The translations under genes and the position numbers were made by a program. From Burkholderiaceae bacterium (GTDB lineage Bacteria; Pseudomonadota; Gammaproteobacteria; Burkholderiales; Burkholderiaceae_C), in assembly GCA_024235915.1 (NCBI GenBank), contig JACKLO010000007.1, positions 496,001-560,000 on the forward strand: 64,000 nt of DNA. The letters are read 5' to 3'. The notes beneath the pieces are model-generated. The model ran no database searches. It saw only the letters and a program-made list of their open reading frames with translations, and was not told the origin of the DNA. Positions 1 through 8,016 of the stretch are shown piece by piece; the stretch's first letter is position 1; every line of letters starts with the position of its first letter.

Positions 1-419
1 AGGCCGCCGCCGAAGAAGCTGAGCATCGAGGCGGTGTTGACGATGCAGCCGCCGCGTGCCTTCAGGCCCGCGCGGGCGGCGGCGCAGACGCGCATCGTGC
101 CGTTGAGGTTGATGTCCACCGTGTCGGCGAAGGCGGCGGGGTCGTGTTCGGCGCCGCGCCGGATCACGCCGGCACAGTTGACCACCACGTCGAGCTCTCC
201 AAGACCGGTGACGAAGCCGGCGACGGCGTCTGCCTCCCGCACATCGAGCACCACTGCCTGTGCCGCCGCCAGCGCGGTGGTCTCACGGGCGCGGTCGACC
301 TCGGCCGCGGTGGCACCGGTGATGAAAACGGTGTCGCCCGCGGCCAGAAAGGCTTCGGCGATGCCGGCGCCGATGCCGCTGGTGGCGCCGGTGATGAGGA
401 TGCGTCTTGGGGCGGACAT
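1..419 (-). CDS. SDR-family oxidoreductase, N-terminal part
   Basis: Starts at ATG 419 and runs off the left edge, so only about 139 residues are visible. They show the classical short-chain dehydrogenase layout: nucleotide-binding TGATSGIG at residues 10-17, the NCAGV strand at 81-85, and NTAS (128-131) leading to the catalytic serine region. The Tyr-x-x-x-Lys motif lies outside the window. It follows the sugar kinase by 23 bp on the same strand, so both may act on sugar acids (for example a KduD-like step). The substrate is inference. Confidence 0.85.
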   Translation of the reverse strand, partial: MSAPRRILITGATSGIGAGIAEAFLAAGDTVFITGATAAEVDRARETTALAAAQAVVLDVREADAVAGFVTGLGELDVVVNCAGVIRRGAEHDPAAFADTVDINLNGTMRVCAAARAGLKARGGCIVNTASMLSFFGGG

Positions 420-442
420 GCGGGGTTCCGATGGGGTGCCGA

Positions 443-1417
443 TCAAGGGGACATGGCGCGCCGCACGTCGGCCGCGCGCGGAATGGGGGCCACGGCGCCA
501 TAGCCTTGCGTGGAGAGCGCCGCGGCCACGGCGGCATAACAGCCGGCCTGCAGCAGCGCGTCGCCCGCCACCAGGCGGGCCACGAAGGCGCCACCGAAGG
601 TGTCACCGGCCCCCGTGGCATCGACCGGGTCACACGGGTGGGGCGCGATGCGATGGCGCTGCGTCGCGTCGGCCACCAGCGCACCGTCACGGCCCAGCTT
701 CAGCGCCACCGTGCCGGCGCCCAGGCGGAGACAGTGGTCGACGATGGCGTTGGGCTCGGTGAGACCGGTGAGGGCGGTCACGTCGTCCAGGCTGGGCAGG
801 CAGATGTCGCACAGCCGCATGGCCTCGGTCATCACGGCGCGGGCGCGTGCCAGCGGCCACAGTTTCAGGCGCAGATTGGTGTCGAACGACACCTTTGCGC
901 CCGCGGCGTGTGCCGCCTCCATGGCGGCGAGGCCGGTGTCGCAGGCGGTGGGCGAAATGGCCAGGCTGATGCCCGAGAGGTGGAACACCTTTGTGGCCCG
1001 AAGACGCGCCAACGGAAGCGCCGACGGCAGCATCCGGCTGGCGGCCGAGCCGGCACGGAAGAAGTGAAAGTGGTGGCCCGCGGCGTCGTGGGTGACGAAA
1101 TAGAGTGCGGTGAAGGCCTGCGGGTCGGTGGCCACGTCGCTGGCGTCGACGCCTTCATCCGCCCAGAGTTGACGCAGCTGGGCACCGTAGGGGTCGTCGC
1201 CGACGGCGCTGAAGTAGCCCACCCGCGCCCCCTGTCGCGCAGCCGCAATGGCGAAGTTGGAGCTGTCGCCGCCAAAACCCTGCAGATAGAGTCGCCCGCC
1301 CTCAGCGCCAGTCTGGTTGAATTCGACCATGGGCTCACCGTAGGCCAGCACGTCCAGTGCCGCGCCTGCAAGTGGCGATCCGGTCGGGTTCATGGGCAGC
1401 GTGTCGGCCATGCCCAT
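443..1417 (-). CDS. kdgK: PfkB-family sugar kinase, 2-keto-3-deoxygluconate kinase-like
   Basis: 324 residues, the usual length for ribokinase/PfkB kinases. The N-terminal half has the substrate-binding strand with GFGGDSSNFAIAAARQG. The C-terminal signature GAGDTFGGAF (about 269-278) holds the catalytic Asp and anion hole. The FNQT and YFVTHDAAGHHFHFFR segments resemble KDG kinases, which phosphorylate 2-keto-3-deoxygluconate before aldol cleavage. MNPTGSP, nine codons in, is a possible alternative start. The adjacent SDR gene and upstream EamA transporter suggest a small sugar-acid locus. Family is certain, substrate is likely. Confidence 0.85.
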   Translation of the reverse strand: MGMADTLPMNPTGSPLAGAALDVLAYGEPMVEFNQTGAEGGRLYLQGFGGDSSNFAIAAARQGARVGYFSAVGDDPYGAQLRQLWADEGVDASDVATDPQAFTALYFVTHDAAGHHFHFFRAGSAASRMLPSALPLARLRATKVFHLSGISLAISPTACDTGLAAMEAAHAAGAKVSFDTNLRLKLWPLARARAVMTEAMRLCDICLPSLDDVTALTGLTEPNAIVDHCLRLGAGTVALKLGRDGALVADATQRHRIAPHPCDPVDATGAGDTFGGAFVARLVAGDALLQAGCYAAVAAALSTQGYGAVAPIPRAADVRRAMSP

Positions 1418-1471
1418 TTGTACGATGAAATGATGAATGCCAGGATCGGGATGATCCTGGGGACCTGCCGC

Positions 1472-2416
1472 TCAGCGCCGGGACGACAGCCAGATGCCGC
1501 CGACGATGCAGGCGAAGGCCGCGCCGTGGTACAGGTGCGGTGGTTCGCCCAGCCAGACGGCTGACAGCAACGCAGCGAACAGCGGCGTGAGGTTGGCAAA
1601 GAACCCGGCCACCGCCGGGCCCACGGCGGCCACGCCCATGCCCCAGCAACGGTAGGCCAGCAGCGACGGCCCGACCCCGAGGAACAGCAGTGCCGCGGCC
1701 AGTGCCCAGCCGCCGATGGGCGGTATGGCCGCCGTGGGCGTCACGCCCAGGGCCGCCTCCAGGCCGGCAGCGCCACCGGCCCAGAGCAGGCCGAAGAACA
1801 TCTGCAGCAGCAGGAAGCCGGCCCAGTCCCAGGCGGGGCGCTGGTTCCCGGACAACGCGGCTGGTGGGCGCGCGAGCTGCCAGCTGTAGAGCGCCCAGGA
1901 CAAGGCCGCCAGCAACATCCACAGGTCACCTGGCACCAGCTGCAGCTGGCGAAGCGCGCTGAGGTCACCACGCAGCAGCACCGTGAGCACACCGAGGGCA
2001 GACAAGCCCGCCCCCAGCCATTGCGCAGGCCGCGGGTGCTCGCGGTAGAGCAGCACGCCGATGCCCATCATCCACAGCGGCACGCTGGCGGCGATGAGGG
2101 TGACGTTGATCGGCGATGAGGTCTGCAGCGCCAGGTACTGCAGCGCGTTGTAGGCGCCCACGCCCAGACCGCCCAGTAGGGCCAGCGGGCGCCAGCGGGC
2201 CAGGATCTCCCTGCGGCGTGCTGGCGTGGACAACACGGCCGCACCCAGCGGCAACAGCAGCACCAGGGCCACGCTCCAGCGCAAGGCATTGAGGGCGAGC
2301 GGCGGCAAGGTGCCGGCCAGCAGGCGGCCCATGAGCGCGTTGCCGGCCCACATCAGCGGCGGCACCAGCAGCAGGGCGGCCACGCGCGGCGTCAGGCCTT
2401 GATGCCCGGGTGTCAT
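1472..2416 (-). CDS. EamA/DMT-family membrane transporter
   Basis: 314 residues with about ten hydrophobic segments in two EamA repeats, typical of drug/metabolite exporters (RhaT/YdcZ type) of the inner membrane. The ATG at 2416 is chosen because it overlaps the stop of the upstream zinc-ribbon gene as ATGA, which indicates translational coupling. An upstream in-frame ATG at 2458 would lie inside the neighbour. The exported compound cannot be read from sequence. Confidence 0.88.
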   Translation of the reverse strand: MTPGHQGLTPRVAALLLVPPLMWAGNALMGRLLAGTLPPLALNALRWSVALVLLLPLGAAVLSTPARRREILARWRPLALLGGLGVGAYNALQYLALQTSSPINVTLIAASVPLWMMGIGVLLYREHPRPAQWLGAGLSALGVLTVLLRGDLSALRQLQLVPGDLWMLLAALSWALYSWQLARPPAALSGNQRPAWDWAGFLLLQMFFGLLWAGGAAGLEAALGVTPTAAIPPIGGWALAAALLFLGVGPSLLAYRCWGMGVAAVGPAVAGFFANLTPLFAALLSAVWLGEPPHLYHGAAFACIVGGIWLSSRR

Positions 2417-2733
2417 CGGCCTGTCGCCGCGGGCATCGGCGCGCCGCAGTTCCAGCACTGCTCGAACGGGCCGTCGACGGATTCGCCACAGGCGTGGCAG
2501 AGCCAGTGGCGATCGGGCTGGTGCCGCGCCGCATCCAGCCAGGCCATTGCGGCGTCTGCCTGGTCATCGTCGTGCACCCACACCTCGGGCAAGGCCTGGT
2601 CCGGCGGGATCTCGCCAGCAATGCCGCTGGCGAAGGCACGCTGCACGCTGACGTTGAAGCCACCTTCGGACTGCAGGAGATCGGCCCACAAGGTGGCGAT
2701 GGCGAGATTGGGGGCCTGGGCGACGCGCTTCAT
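2413..2733 (-). CDS. DUF2007-type protein with C-terminal zinc ribbon
   Basis: 106 residues from ATG 2733. The N-terminus (MKRVAQAPNLAIATLWADLL) is the DUF2007 signature, a small alpha/beta fold found in putative signal-transducing proteins. The C-terminus carries CHACGE...CWNCGAP, two CxxC knuckles forming a zinc ribbon. It overlaps the EamA gene start by 4 bp and is divergent from the quinone oxidoreductase. Function unknown. A long upstream extension of the frame is antisense to the oxidoreductase and was not used. Confidence 0.8.
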   Translation of the reverse strand: MKRVAQAPNLAIATLWADLLQSEGGFNVSVQRAFASGIAGEIPPDQALPEVWVHDDDQADAAMAWLDAARHQPDRHWLCHACGESVDGPFEQCWNCGAPMPAATGR

Positions 2734-2913
2734 CGGGGCCGCGATGGTGCCATGGATGGGCATCGTGCGCCGCGGCCTGCAGCTTTGCGCGGAGTGGCGT
2801 AATCTCCCGCGTCGTTGCGCGCTTGCAGGCTCCTCGGTACCGACCGCCATGGCCGCGTCTGCGCACCGTCTGCCAATCCCTTCGAACTCGATCACCCCAG
2901 CAAGGAGACCCCC

Positions 2914-3903
2914 ATGCCCAAGGCCATCCGCATCGACGCCTATGGCGGCCCCGAGAACATGCAACTCGTCGACGTGCCCGTCGGCGAGCCGGGCCCCGGC
3001 GAGATCCGCATCCGCCACCAGGCCGCCGGCCTGAACTTCATCGACGTCTACCAGCGCACGGGCCTGTACCCGCTGCCGCTGCCGCTGAACCTCGGCATGG
3101 AAGGTGCCGGCATCGTCGAGGCGGTGGGGGAGGGGGTGACGCACCTGAAGGCCGGCGACCGCGCCGCCTACGCCAGCAACCCGCCGGGCAGCTACAGCGA
3201 GGCGCGTGTGATGCCGGCGAAGAACGTGGTGCGCCTGCCCGACGGCATCGACTTCGAGACCGGAGCGGCCATGATGCTCAAGGGCCTGACGGCGCAGTAC
3301 CTGCTGCGCCGCGTGAAGCCGGTGGAAGGCCTGGAGCCGGGCGACCATGTGCTGTTCCATGCCGCTGCCGGCGGCGTGGGCCTGATCGCGTGCCAATGGG
3401 CCAAGGCGCTGGGCCTGCAACTGATCGGCACCGCCGGCAGCGCAGCAAAGTGCGAGCTGGCCAAGGCGCATGGTGCGGCGCACGTGATCGACTATTCCAA
3501 GGAGGACTTCGCGGCACGCGTGAAGGAGATCACCGGCGGCAAGGGCGTCAAGGTGGTCTACGACTCGGTGGGCAAGGACACCTTTGACAAAGGCCTGGAA
3601 TGCCTGCGCCCCTTCGGCCTGATGGTGTGCTTCGGCAACGCCAGCGGCCCGGTGCCGCCAGTGAACCCGGGGCTGCTGGCGGCCAAGGGTTCGCTGTACC
3701 TGACGCGGCAGACGCTGTTCACGCACATCGCCACGCGCGAGGCCACGCAGCAGATGGCCGACGAACTGTTCGCCGTGGTGGGCGATGGCCGGGTGAAGAT
3801 CCGCATCGACCAGCGCTACCCGCTGGCCGAGGCGGCGCAGGCGCATCGCGATCTGGAGGCACGCAAGACCACGGGCTGCACCGTGTTCACGATGCCGGGC
3901 TGA
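2914..3903 (+). CDS. qor: NADPH:quinone oxidoreductase (zeta-crystallin type MDR)
   Basis: 329 residues from ATG 2914, six bases after an AAGGAG ribosome-binding site (2902-2907). The N-terminal GroES-like domain lacks the zinc-binding cysteines of alcohol dehydrogenases. The Rossmann domain has HAAAGGVGLIACQWAK (about 150-165), the AAxGGVG NADPH motif of quinone reductases. Such enzymes reduce quinones with NADPH in the cytosol. It ends 45 bp before the tail-to-tail end of intI, so it marks the left chromosomal border of the integron. Confidence 0.93.
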   Translation: MPKAIRIDAYGGPENMQLVDVPVGEPGPGEIRIRHQAAGLNFIDVYQRTGLYPLPLPLNLGMEGAGIVEAVGEGVTHLKAGDRAAYASNPPGSYSEARVMPAKNVVRLPDGIDFETGAAMMLKGLTAQYLLRRVKPVEGLEPGDHVLFHAAAGGVGLIACQWAKALGLQLIGTAGSAAKCELAKAHGAAHVIDYSKEDFAARVKEITGGKGVKVVYDSVGKDTFDKGLECLRPFGLMVCFGNASGPVPPVNPGLLAAKGSLYLTRQTLFTHIATREATQQMADELFAVVGDGRVKIRIDQRYPLAEAAQAHRDLEARKTTGCTVFTMPG

Positions 3904-3948
3904 CATCGGCGCGCTGGCCGCAGGCCGGGGCCGCGGCCATGCCGGAGC

Positions 3949-5187
3949 TCATGCCGCTGGCCTGAGATAGCCTGCCGATGGCTCCCGCGCGCTCGGCGGG
4001 CGTCCGCGATACGGCATGTTTGGCGTGCCTGGCGAGTCGGACGAGCCTGGTTCGTATGCCTTGGCTGTTGGGTACTGCCCCGTTTTCGGCCGTGATGGCG
4101 CCTGCAGCATGTCCAAGGGACTGCGCACCGCGCCACCGCCCAGCTTGAGCACGTGGGTGTAGATCATCGTGGTGCTCACATCGGCATGGCCCAGCAGTTC
4201 CTGGACCGTGCGGATGTCGTAGCCGCCCTGCAGCAAGTGGGTGGCGAAGGAGTGCCGCAACGTGTGCGGGCTGGCGGGTTTGTCGATGCGGGCGTCCTGC
4301 AGTGCGCGTTTGAACTGCCGCTGGAACGTCTGTTCCAGTTGGTGATGCCTGCGCGGGCCGAGCGCTGGTTCACGCGGATCGATGCTCAACGCCGCTTGCG
4401 GGAACACCCAGTGCCAGGCCCAAGATTCGGCGGCGCGGCCGTACTTTCGCGCGAGTGCATGGGGCAGGTAGACGCCCGCGACACCGGCAGCGCGGTCGTC
4501 CGCCCACAAGCCATGCACGGCCGCCAGGTGCCGGCGCAGCGGCGCTTCGAGCGAGGCGGGCAGCATCACGACACGGTCCTTGGCGCCTTTGCCTTCGCGG
4601 ACGATGATCGCGCCGCGGTCGAATTCCAGGTCCTTGGTGCGCAGGCGCAGAACCTCGAGCAGGCGCATGCCGGTGCCGTAGGCGATGCGCCCGATCAAGC
4701 CATAAGGGGTCAGCGCGGGTTGGGGCGAATGCGACCGATCGTCGAGTGCGGCCAGCAATGCCTGAACCTCGTCGTGCGTGAACACCGTGGGCAGCTTTCG
4801 AGGGCGGCTGGGGCGGCCGATGTCCGACAGCCAGGGCACCGACAGGCGCAACACCTTCTGGTAGAGAAACAGCAGGGCCGACAGCGCCTGGTTGTGCGTC
4901 GATGGCGAGACGCGCTGGTCATGCGCGAGCCAAGTCAGGAAGGCTTCAACGTCGCCATGCGACAGATCCGCTGGGTGGCGAAGCTGGTGGTAATGCACGT
5001 AGCTGCGGACCCACTGCACATAGGCCTGTTCCGTGCGGATGCTGTAGTGGTGGTAGCGGACCTGGCGACGGACTTCATCGAGCAGGCGGGGCGGACTGGT
5101 GCCTGCGTGCGGAACGTCTTCGCGCAAAGGCGCCCCGCCGTCGGGAGAGGGCGCGGCATCCGAAGGAGGAGGTGGGATTGCCCGCAT
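3949..5187 (-). CDS. intI: Integron integrase (tyrosine recombinase)
   Basis: 412 residues from ATG 5187. N-terminal SAM-like domain with YHHYSIRTEQAYVQWVR (about 45-61). Catalytic residues are R175 (GTGMR), H308 and R311 (PHTLRH), H334 (LLGH) and Tyr343 (TTMIYTHV). The integron-specific insert is present at about 258-283, ending in DPR...RRHH as in IntI1. It catalyses attI x attC and attC x attC exchange on the folded bottom strand. Relative to IntI1 it has a longer proline-rich N-terminus, about ten extra residues before the R175 region, and a tail of about 50 residues after the last conserved block. The start is supported by the promoter 26-54 bp upstream; no good Shine-Dalgarno is seen. 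Confidence 0.97.
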   Translation of the reverse strand: MRAIPPPPSDAAPSPDGGAPLREDVPHAGTSPPRLLDEVRRQVRYHHYSIRTEQAYVQWVRSYVHYHQLRHPADLSHGDVEAFLTWLAHDQRVSPSTHNQALSALLFLYQKVLRLSVPWLSDIGRPSRPRKLPTVFTHDEVQALLAALDDRSHSPQPALTPYGLIGRIAYGTGMRLLEVLRLRTKDLEFDRGAIIVREGKGAKDRVVMLPASLEAPLRRHLAAVHGLWADDRAAGVAGVYLPHALARKYGRAAESWAWHWVFPQAALSIDPREPALGPRRHHQLEQTFQRQFKRALQDARIDKPASPHTLRHSFATHLLQGGYDIRTVQELLGHADVSTTMIYTHVLKLGGGAVRSPLDMLQAPSRPKTGQYPTAKAYEPGSSDSPGTPNMPYRGRPPSAREPSAGYLRPAA

Positions 5188-5212
5188 GATCGACCGTGTT
5201 GATCTTGTCGCG

Positions 5213-5241
5213 ATACTGTACGAAAATACAGCTTCCGGCAA
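5213..5241 (-). promoter_or_regulatory. intI promoter (Pint)
   Basis: On the minus strand a -35 like TTGCCG (5241-5236) and a -10 like CAGTAT (5218-5213) are separated by exactly 17 bp. The -10 lies 26 bp upstream of the intI ATG, leaving a very short leader. The LexA box overlaps spacer and -10. Confidence 0.6.
5216..5231. promoter_or_regulatory. LexA (SOS) operator
   Basis: CTGTACGAAAATACAG matches the LexA consensus CTG-N10-CAG with an AT-rich centre. It sits in the intI promoter between the -35 and -10. Integrase genes of many integrons are known to be LexA-repressed, so cassette shuffling here is expected to be induced by DNA damage. Confidence 0.8.
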
Positions 5242-5283
5242 GTGCCCTATCCAAGGACATAAGGCCGTCGAGCGCCGAAGCAG

Positions 5284-5298
5284 CTTGCAACTTGCAAG
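5284..5298. promoter_or_regulatory. Perfect palindrome upstream of the intI-attI ORF
   Basis: CTTGCAA-C-TTGCAAG, 7-bp arms around one base, 77 bp upstream of the ATG at 5375. It could be an operator for that gene or for the outward cassette promoter. No regulator is identified. Confidence 0.35.
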
Positions 5299-5374
5299 GT
5301 GCACACGACCGAACTGCAGGAACGGGTGCGCAGGTTGGTTTGCAGGTCATCGTCTGATGTTCGGGGAGGGGGGC

Positions 5375-5779
5375 ATGCCGGTCACGCGCGTTCGTTCAAG
5401 ATTGGCGCGACTCGACGAGTGGCGGGTGGCCAAGAAGATCAAGCCCGGGCAACGAGGCGCCATCAAGCTCTCGCGGGCACATGGACAAGAGCTTCTTTGT
5501 GTTCGCTATCGGGAGAATCACGACGGCACAGAGCGTCTGACCACCGTCGAGCTCGTGATCGAGCGGTCGATCATCCAAAAGCGTGACGATCCCATCGTTC
5601 TGTTCAAGATTCATTCGCACGAACTGGAACTGCGAAACGAGGCCATGAGACGCGGCGCGAAGTACGATCCCACCCGCCGCATGTGGCGCCTCAACCGAAG
5701 CGAGGTGCTACGCATGGGGTTGAAGCATCGAATCGCAGTCACATCCGAGGAATTGCTACGGGAACATGTTCATGCCTGA
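5375..5779 (+). CDS. Uncharacterised 134-residue protein between intI and attI
   Basis: Starts at ATG 5375 directly after a G-rich ribosome-binding site (GGGGAGGGG, 5363-5371); ATG 5357 is an alternative. The protein is basic, without signal peptide or membrane segment: an N-terminal RSRLARLDEWRVAKKIKPGQ helix, a beta-rich centre (ELLCVRYREN, TTVELVIERSII) and a C-terminal KYDPTRRMWRL segment. No family recognised. The gene lies where integrons normally have attI immediately next to intI. No attC separates it from intI, so it is either a platform gene or an old first cassette. It would be transcribed towards the array. Confidence 0.7.
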   Translation: MPVTRVRSRLARLDEWRVAKKIKPGQRGAIKLSRAHGQELLCVRYRENHDGTERLTTVELVIERSIIQKRDDPIVLFKIHSHELELRNEAMRRGAKYDPTRRMWRLNRSEVLRMGLKHRIAVTSEELLREHVHA

Positions 5780-5834
5780 ACACATTTGTTCCTGCTGGTG
5801 GATACCTTGAGGTGTTGTCTACAGCACGTTAGGC
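5770..5834 (+). other. attI recombination site
   Basis: Ends in GTCTACAGCACGTTAGGC (5817-5834). The spacing of the left box (TCTAC) and the GTTAGGC core is the same as in attI1, where a CCTAAAAC box precedes AAAGTTAGGC. There is no long hairpin, unlike attC. The crossover is expected between G5828 and T5829. The upstream limit is arbitrary. Two near-identical cores occur again inside the array at 15258-15275 and 43231-43248. Confidence 0.75.
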
Positions 5835-6208
5835 CGCACAGGGGCCAGTCATTGCAAGGCTCGCTGCAGTGGAGAACGCTGCATCAAGCTCGTGTTGTTC
5901 ATCGCGGCCACAGTGCGCAACGGATGCTGCAGTTCGAGGCCGCGCAAGGCGCGGCGCGGGCGCGGAGCGCCCGGTCATGAGGTGCTATTGCAGCAGCGCG
6001 GAACGGCGGCGCTCGTGGTGCTCAAATGAAGGGGCAGGCGCTCGCTGCCATCGCGAAGAACAACTCGGTCAGTTCGTGGAGCCGCGCTTCGCGCGGAACG
6101 CGTCACCCGCGTCAGTCCTCGCACTGCTGGCGCCGCGGTCGAAGCGCCGGTCGTCCGTGCGGGTGCGGTTCAAGCGGTCAGCGCGGTAGGCAGGTGCCCA
6201 GGAGTGCG
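5835..6208 (+). repeat. Slot 1: ORF-less cassette, family NC1 copy 1
   Basis: The first cassette after attI has no convincing gene: reading frames differ between copies because of 1-base indels. Conserved landmarks are a GGGCGC-GGA-GCGCCC hairpin near the middle and a CCGCG-N5-CGCGG hairpin further on. Other copies: 7642, 30676, 32342 (scrambled), 32591, 35197, 36867, 42534, 48123 and a remnant near 52725. May encode a structured RNA or be a non-genic selfish cassette. Confidence 0.7.
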
Positions 6209-6334
6209 GCCTAACCCGTCGTTCAAGCGGAGCCGCACCGGCACGTCACTTGGCCCGTGCAACGCCTTGGTTTTTCGTGCGCCGCACGGGCCAAGCGCCA
6301 TGCCGTCGCGGCCCGCTTAACTCCAACGTTAGGC
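6209..6334 (+). other. attC, slot 1 (type D)
   Basis: 126 bp, intact GCCTAAC and GTTAGGC boxes. The pentamer before it (GTGCG) is complementary to the start of slot 1 (CGCAC). Confidence 0.95.
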
Positions 6335-6340
6335 CGCAAA

Positions 6341-6850
6341 GTGGGCGACGTACTCCTACTCGAAAAGCTTGAGGCTCAGCTTCATCGAACTCACATCTCG
6401 CAGCGTGACTTCGAAGAAGCAATGTCGTATCTCTGGCAGATTCAGTTCAATGTGCAAGAGGAGACGCGCCGAGGACTGCTAACTGCCGCGGTAGTCGCAT
6501 ATGGGCGTCCCTTCATTGGAACCAATCGAAGGTCAAGCAAGAAGGCAACGCCTACGGTCAAGGATCAGATACTGAAGTCGCTTGAGACGGAGGAAGCCGT
6601 GCTGCATCAGCAAGTACTTGGCGTTCGGAACAGGGCTGTTGCCCACTCTGAGTACGAACTTCGGCCAGTGCGCTATGCCGGAAACGATGGACATGGCGGC
6701 TTTGCACTGTCGGAGGAGCGGTTTGATCTACTTCAGCAAGGCATCGACGTCGAAATGCTTCATGAGGTCTGCAGAAAACTCTCGGTGGAGTGCCTTCGTC
6801 TGAAGGCAACCTTGGTGCAAGACATGCGGAGCAAAGGCGGAGCGGCCTAA
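6341..6850 (+). CDS. Slot 2: HEPN-like hypothetical protein
   Basis: 169 residues from GTG 6341, seven bases after the previous attC; the stop TAA is supplied by the attC box GCCTAAC. Mostly helical. RNRAVAHSEYEL (about 96-107) resembles the R-x4-6-H motif of HEPN ribonuclease-like domains, often found in toxins and RNA-targeting defence proteins. No partner nucleotidyltransferase is adjacent. HEPN assignment is inference from this motif only. Confidence 0.6.
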   Translation: MGDVLLLEKLEAQLHRTHISQRDFEEAMSYLWQIQFNVQEETRRGLLTAAVVAYGRPFIGTNRRSSKKATPTVKDQILKSLETEEAVLHQQVLGVRNRAVAHSEYELRPVRYAGNDGHGGFALSEERFDLLQQGIDVEMLHEVCRKLSVECLRLKATLVQDMRSKGGAA

Positions 6851-6973
6851 CCCCTCGCTCAAGCGCCGACGCGCAACGGCACGGCACCTGGCCCGCGAAG
6901 TGCTGGTGGTCTATCCTGCGCTTCGCGGGCCAGGCGCCGTGCCGCTGCGCGCGGCTTAGCTCGAACGTTAGGC
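6845..6973 (+). other. attC, slot 2 (type A)
   Basis: 129 bp. Its first box provides the stop codon of slot 2. The pentamer rule is only partly met here (start CGCAA, end GAGCG). Confidence 0.95.
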
Positions 6974-7077
6974 GGCACGAGGGACGCGACGGCGCTGTCC
7001 TCACCATCTCACGCGCGATGTCGAATCCCGACCATCCGAAGCGTCGTGTGGGGTAGTGCAACTACCCGAGCAAATTC

Positions 7078-7518
7078 ATGCAAGCTTCCGCGACACAGCA
7101 GTTCCTCGAAGGCTACAAGGCCGCTGTCTATCAGAAGGATCTGGATGCCTTCTGTAGGCTGTACGCAGACGATGTCAGCATCTTTGATGCTTGGGGAGGC
7201 CCGTGGTTCACCGACGGACTGGCCGATCTGCGACAAAGCACTGAGCAGTGGTTCAGTTCGCTCGGAGAAGAACGAGTCCTGGTCGCAGAGTCAGAGGTTC
7301 GCGCGGCCAACCTGGAGAGCCTGGCCGTAGCCCATGGCATATGGCGCTTCGCCGCTGTCTCCGTGGACGGAACTGAACTGCGCTGGCTAGAGAACAGGTT
7401 CAGTGTCAGCCTGCGCCTTGAGTCAGGCAGTTGGAAGGTCTTTCATCAGCACACATCCTCGCCAGCGGAGTTCGGGAGTGGGAAAGTTCAACTTCGGCGC
7501 CTGCAGAGTGCCGCCTAA
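7078..7518 (+). CDS. Slot 3: NTF2/SnoaL-like protein
   Basis: 146 residues from ATG 7078. The layout FLEGYKAAVYQKDLDAFCRLYADDVSIFDAWG followed by W-rich strands and ...GSWKVFHQHTSSP is that of DUF4440/SnoaL-like NTF2-fold proteins, soluble cone-shaped alpha+beta folds used as small-molecule isomerases, cyclases or binding modules. No catalytic set can be assigned. TAA is supplied by attC. An inverted partial copy of its 3' end lies at 19920-20127. Confidence 0.75.
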   Translation: MQASATQQFLEGYKAAVYQKDLDAFCRLYADDVSIFDAWGGPWFTDGLADLRQSTEQWFSSLGEERVLVAESEVRAANLESLAVAHGIWRFAAVSVDGTELRWLENRFSVSLRLESGSWKVFHQHTSSPAEFGSGKVQLRRLQSAA

Positions 7519-7641
7519 CACCTCGCTCAAGCGCCGACGCGCAACGGCACGGCACCTGGCCCGCGAAGCGCTGGTGGTCTATCCTGCACCTCGCGGGCCA
7601 GGCGCCGCGCCGCTGCGCGCGGCTTAGCTCGAACGTTAGGC
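7513..7641 (+). other. attC, slot 3 (type A)
   Basis: 129 bp, GCCTAAC to GTTAGGC; pentamers GGCAC/GTGCC complementary. Confidence 0.95.
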
Positions 7642-8016
7642 CGCACAGGGGCCAGTCATTGCAAGGCTCGCTGCAATGGAGAACGCTGCATCAAGCTCGT
7701 GTTGTTCATCGCGGCCACAGTGCGCAACGGATGCTGCAGTTCGAGGCCGCGCAAGGCGCGGCGCGGGCGCGGAGCGCCCGGTCATGAGGTGTTACTGCAG
7801 CAGCGCGGAACGGCGGCGCTCGTGGTGCTCAAATGAAGGGGGCAGGCGCTCGCTGCCATCGCGAAGAACAACTCGGTCAGTTCGTGGAGCCGCGCTTCGC
7901 GCAGAACGTGTCACCCGCGTCAGTCCTCGCACTGCCGGCGCCGCGGTCGAAGCGCCGGTCGTCCGTGCGGGTGCGGTTCAAGCGGTCAGCGCGGTAGGCA
8001 GGTGCCCAAGAGTGCG
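7642..8016 (+). repeat. Slot 4: ORF-less cassette, NC1 copy 2
   Basis: Nearly identical to copy 1 (5835-6208) but with one extra G in the GAAGGGGG stretch near 7838, which shifts every frame downstream. That argues against a conserved protein. Its attC is split by an insertion sequence. Confidence 0.7.

Noticed and set aside
2413..3906. 497-codon minus-strand ORF antisense to the quinone oxidoreductase
   Set aside because: Only its last 106 codons (from 2733) resemble a real family; the rest is His/Arg-rich shadow of the qor gene.
5187..5304. Upstream extension of intI to 5304
   Set aside because: It would place the intI promoter and LexA box inside the coding region. ATG 5187 follows the promoter and matches the IntI N-terminus better.
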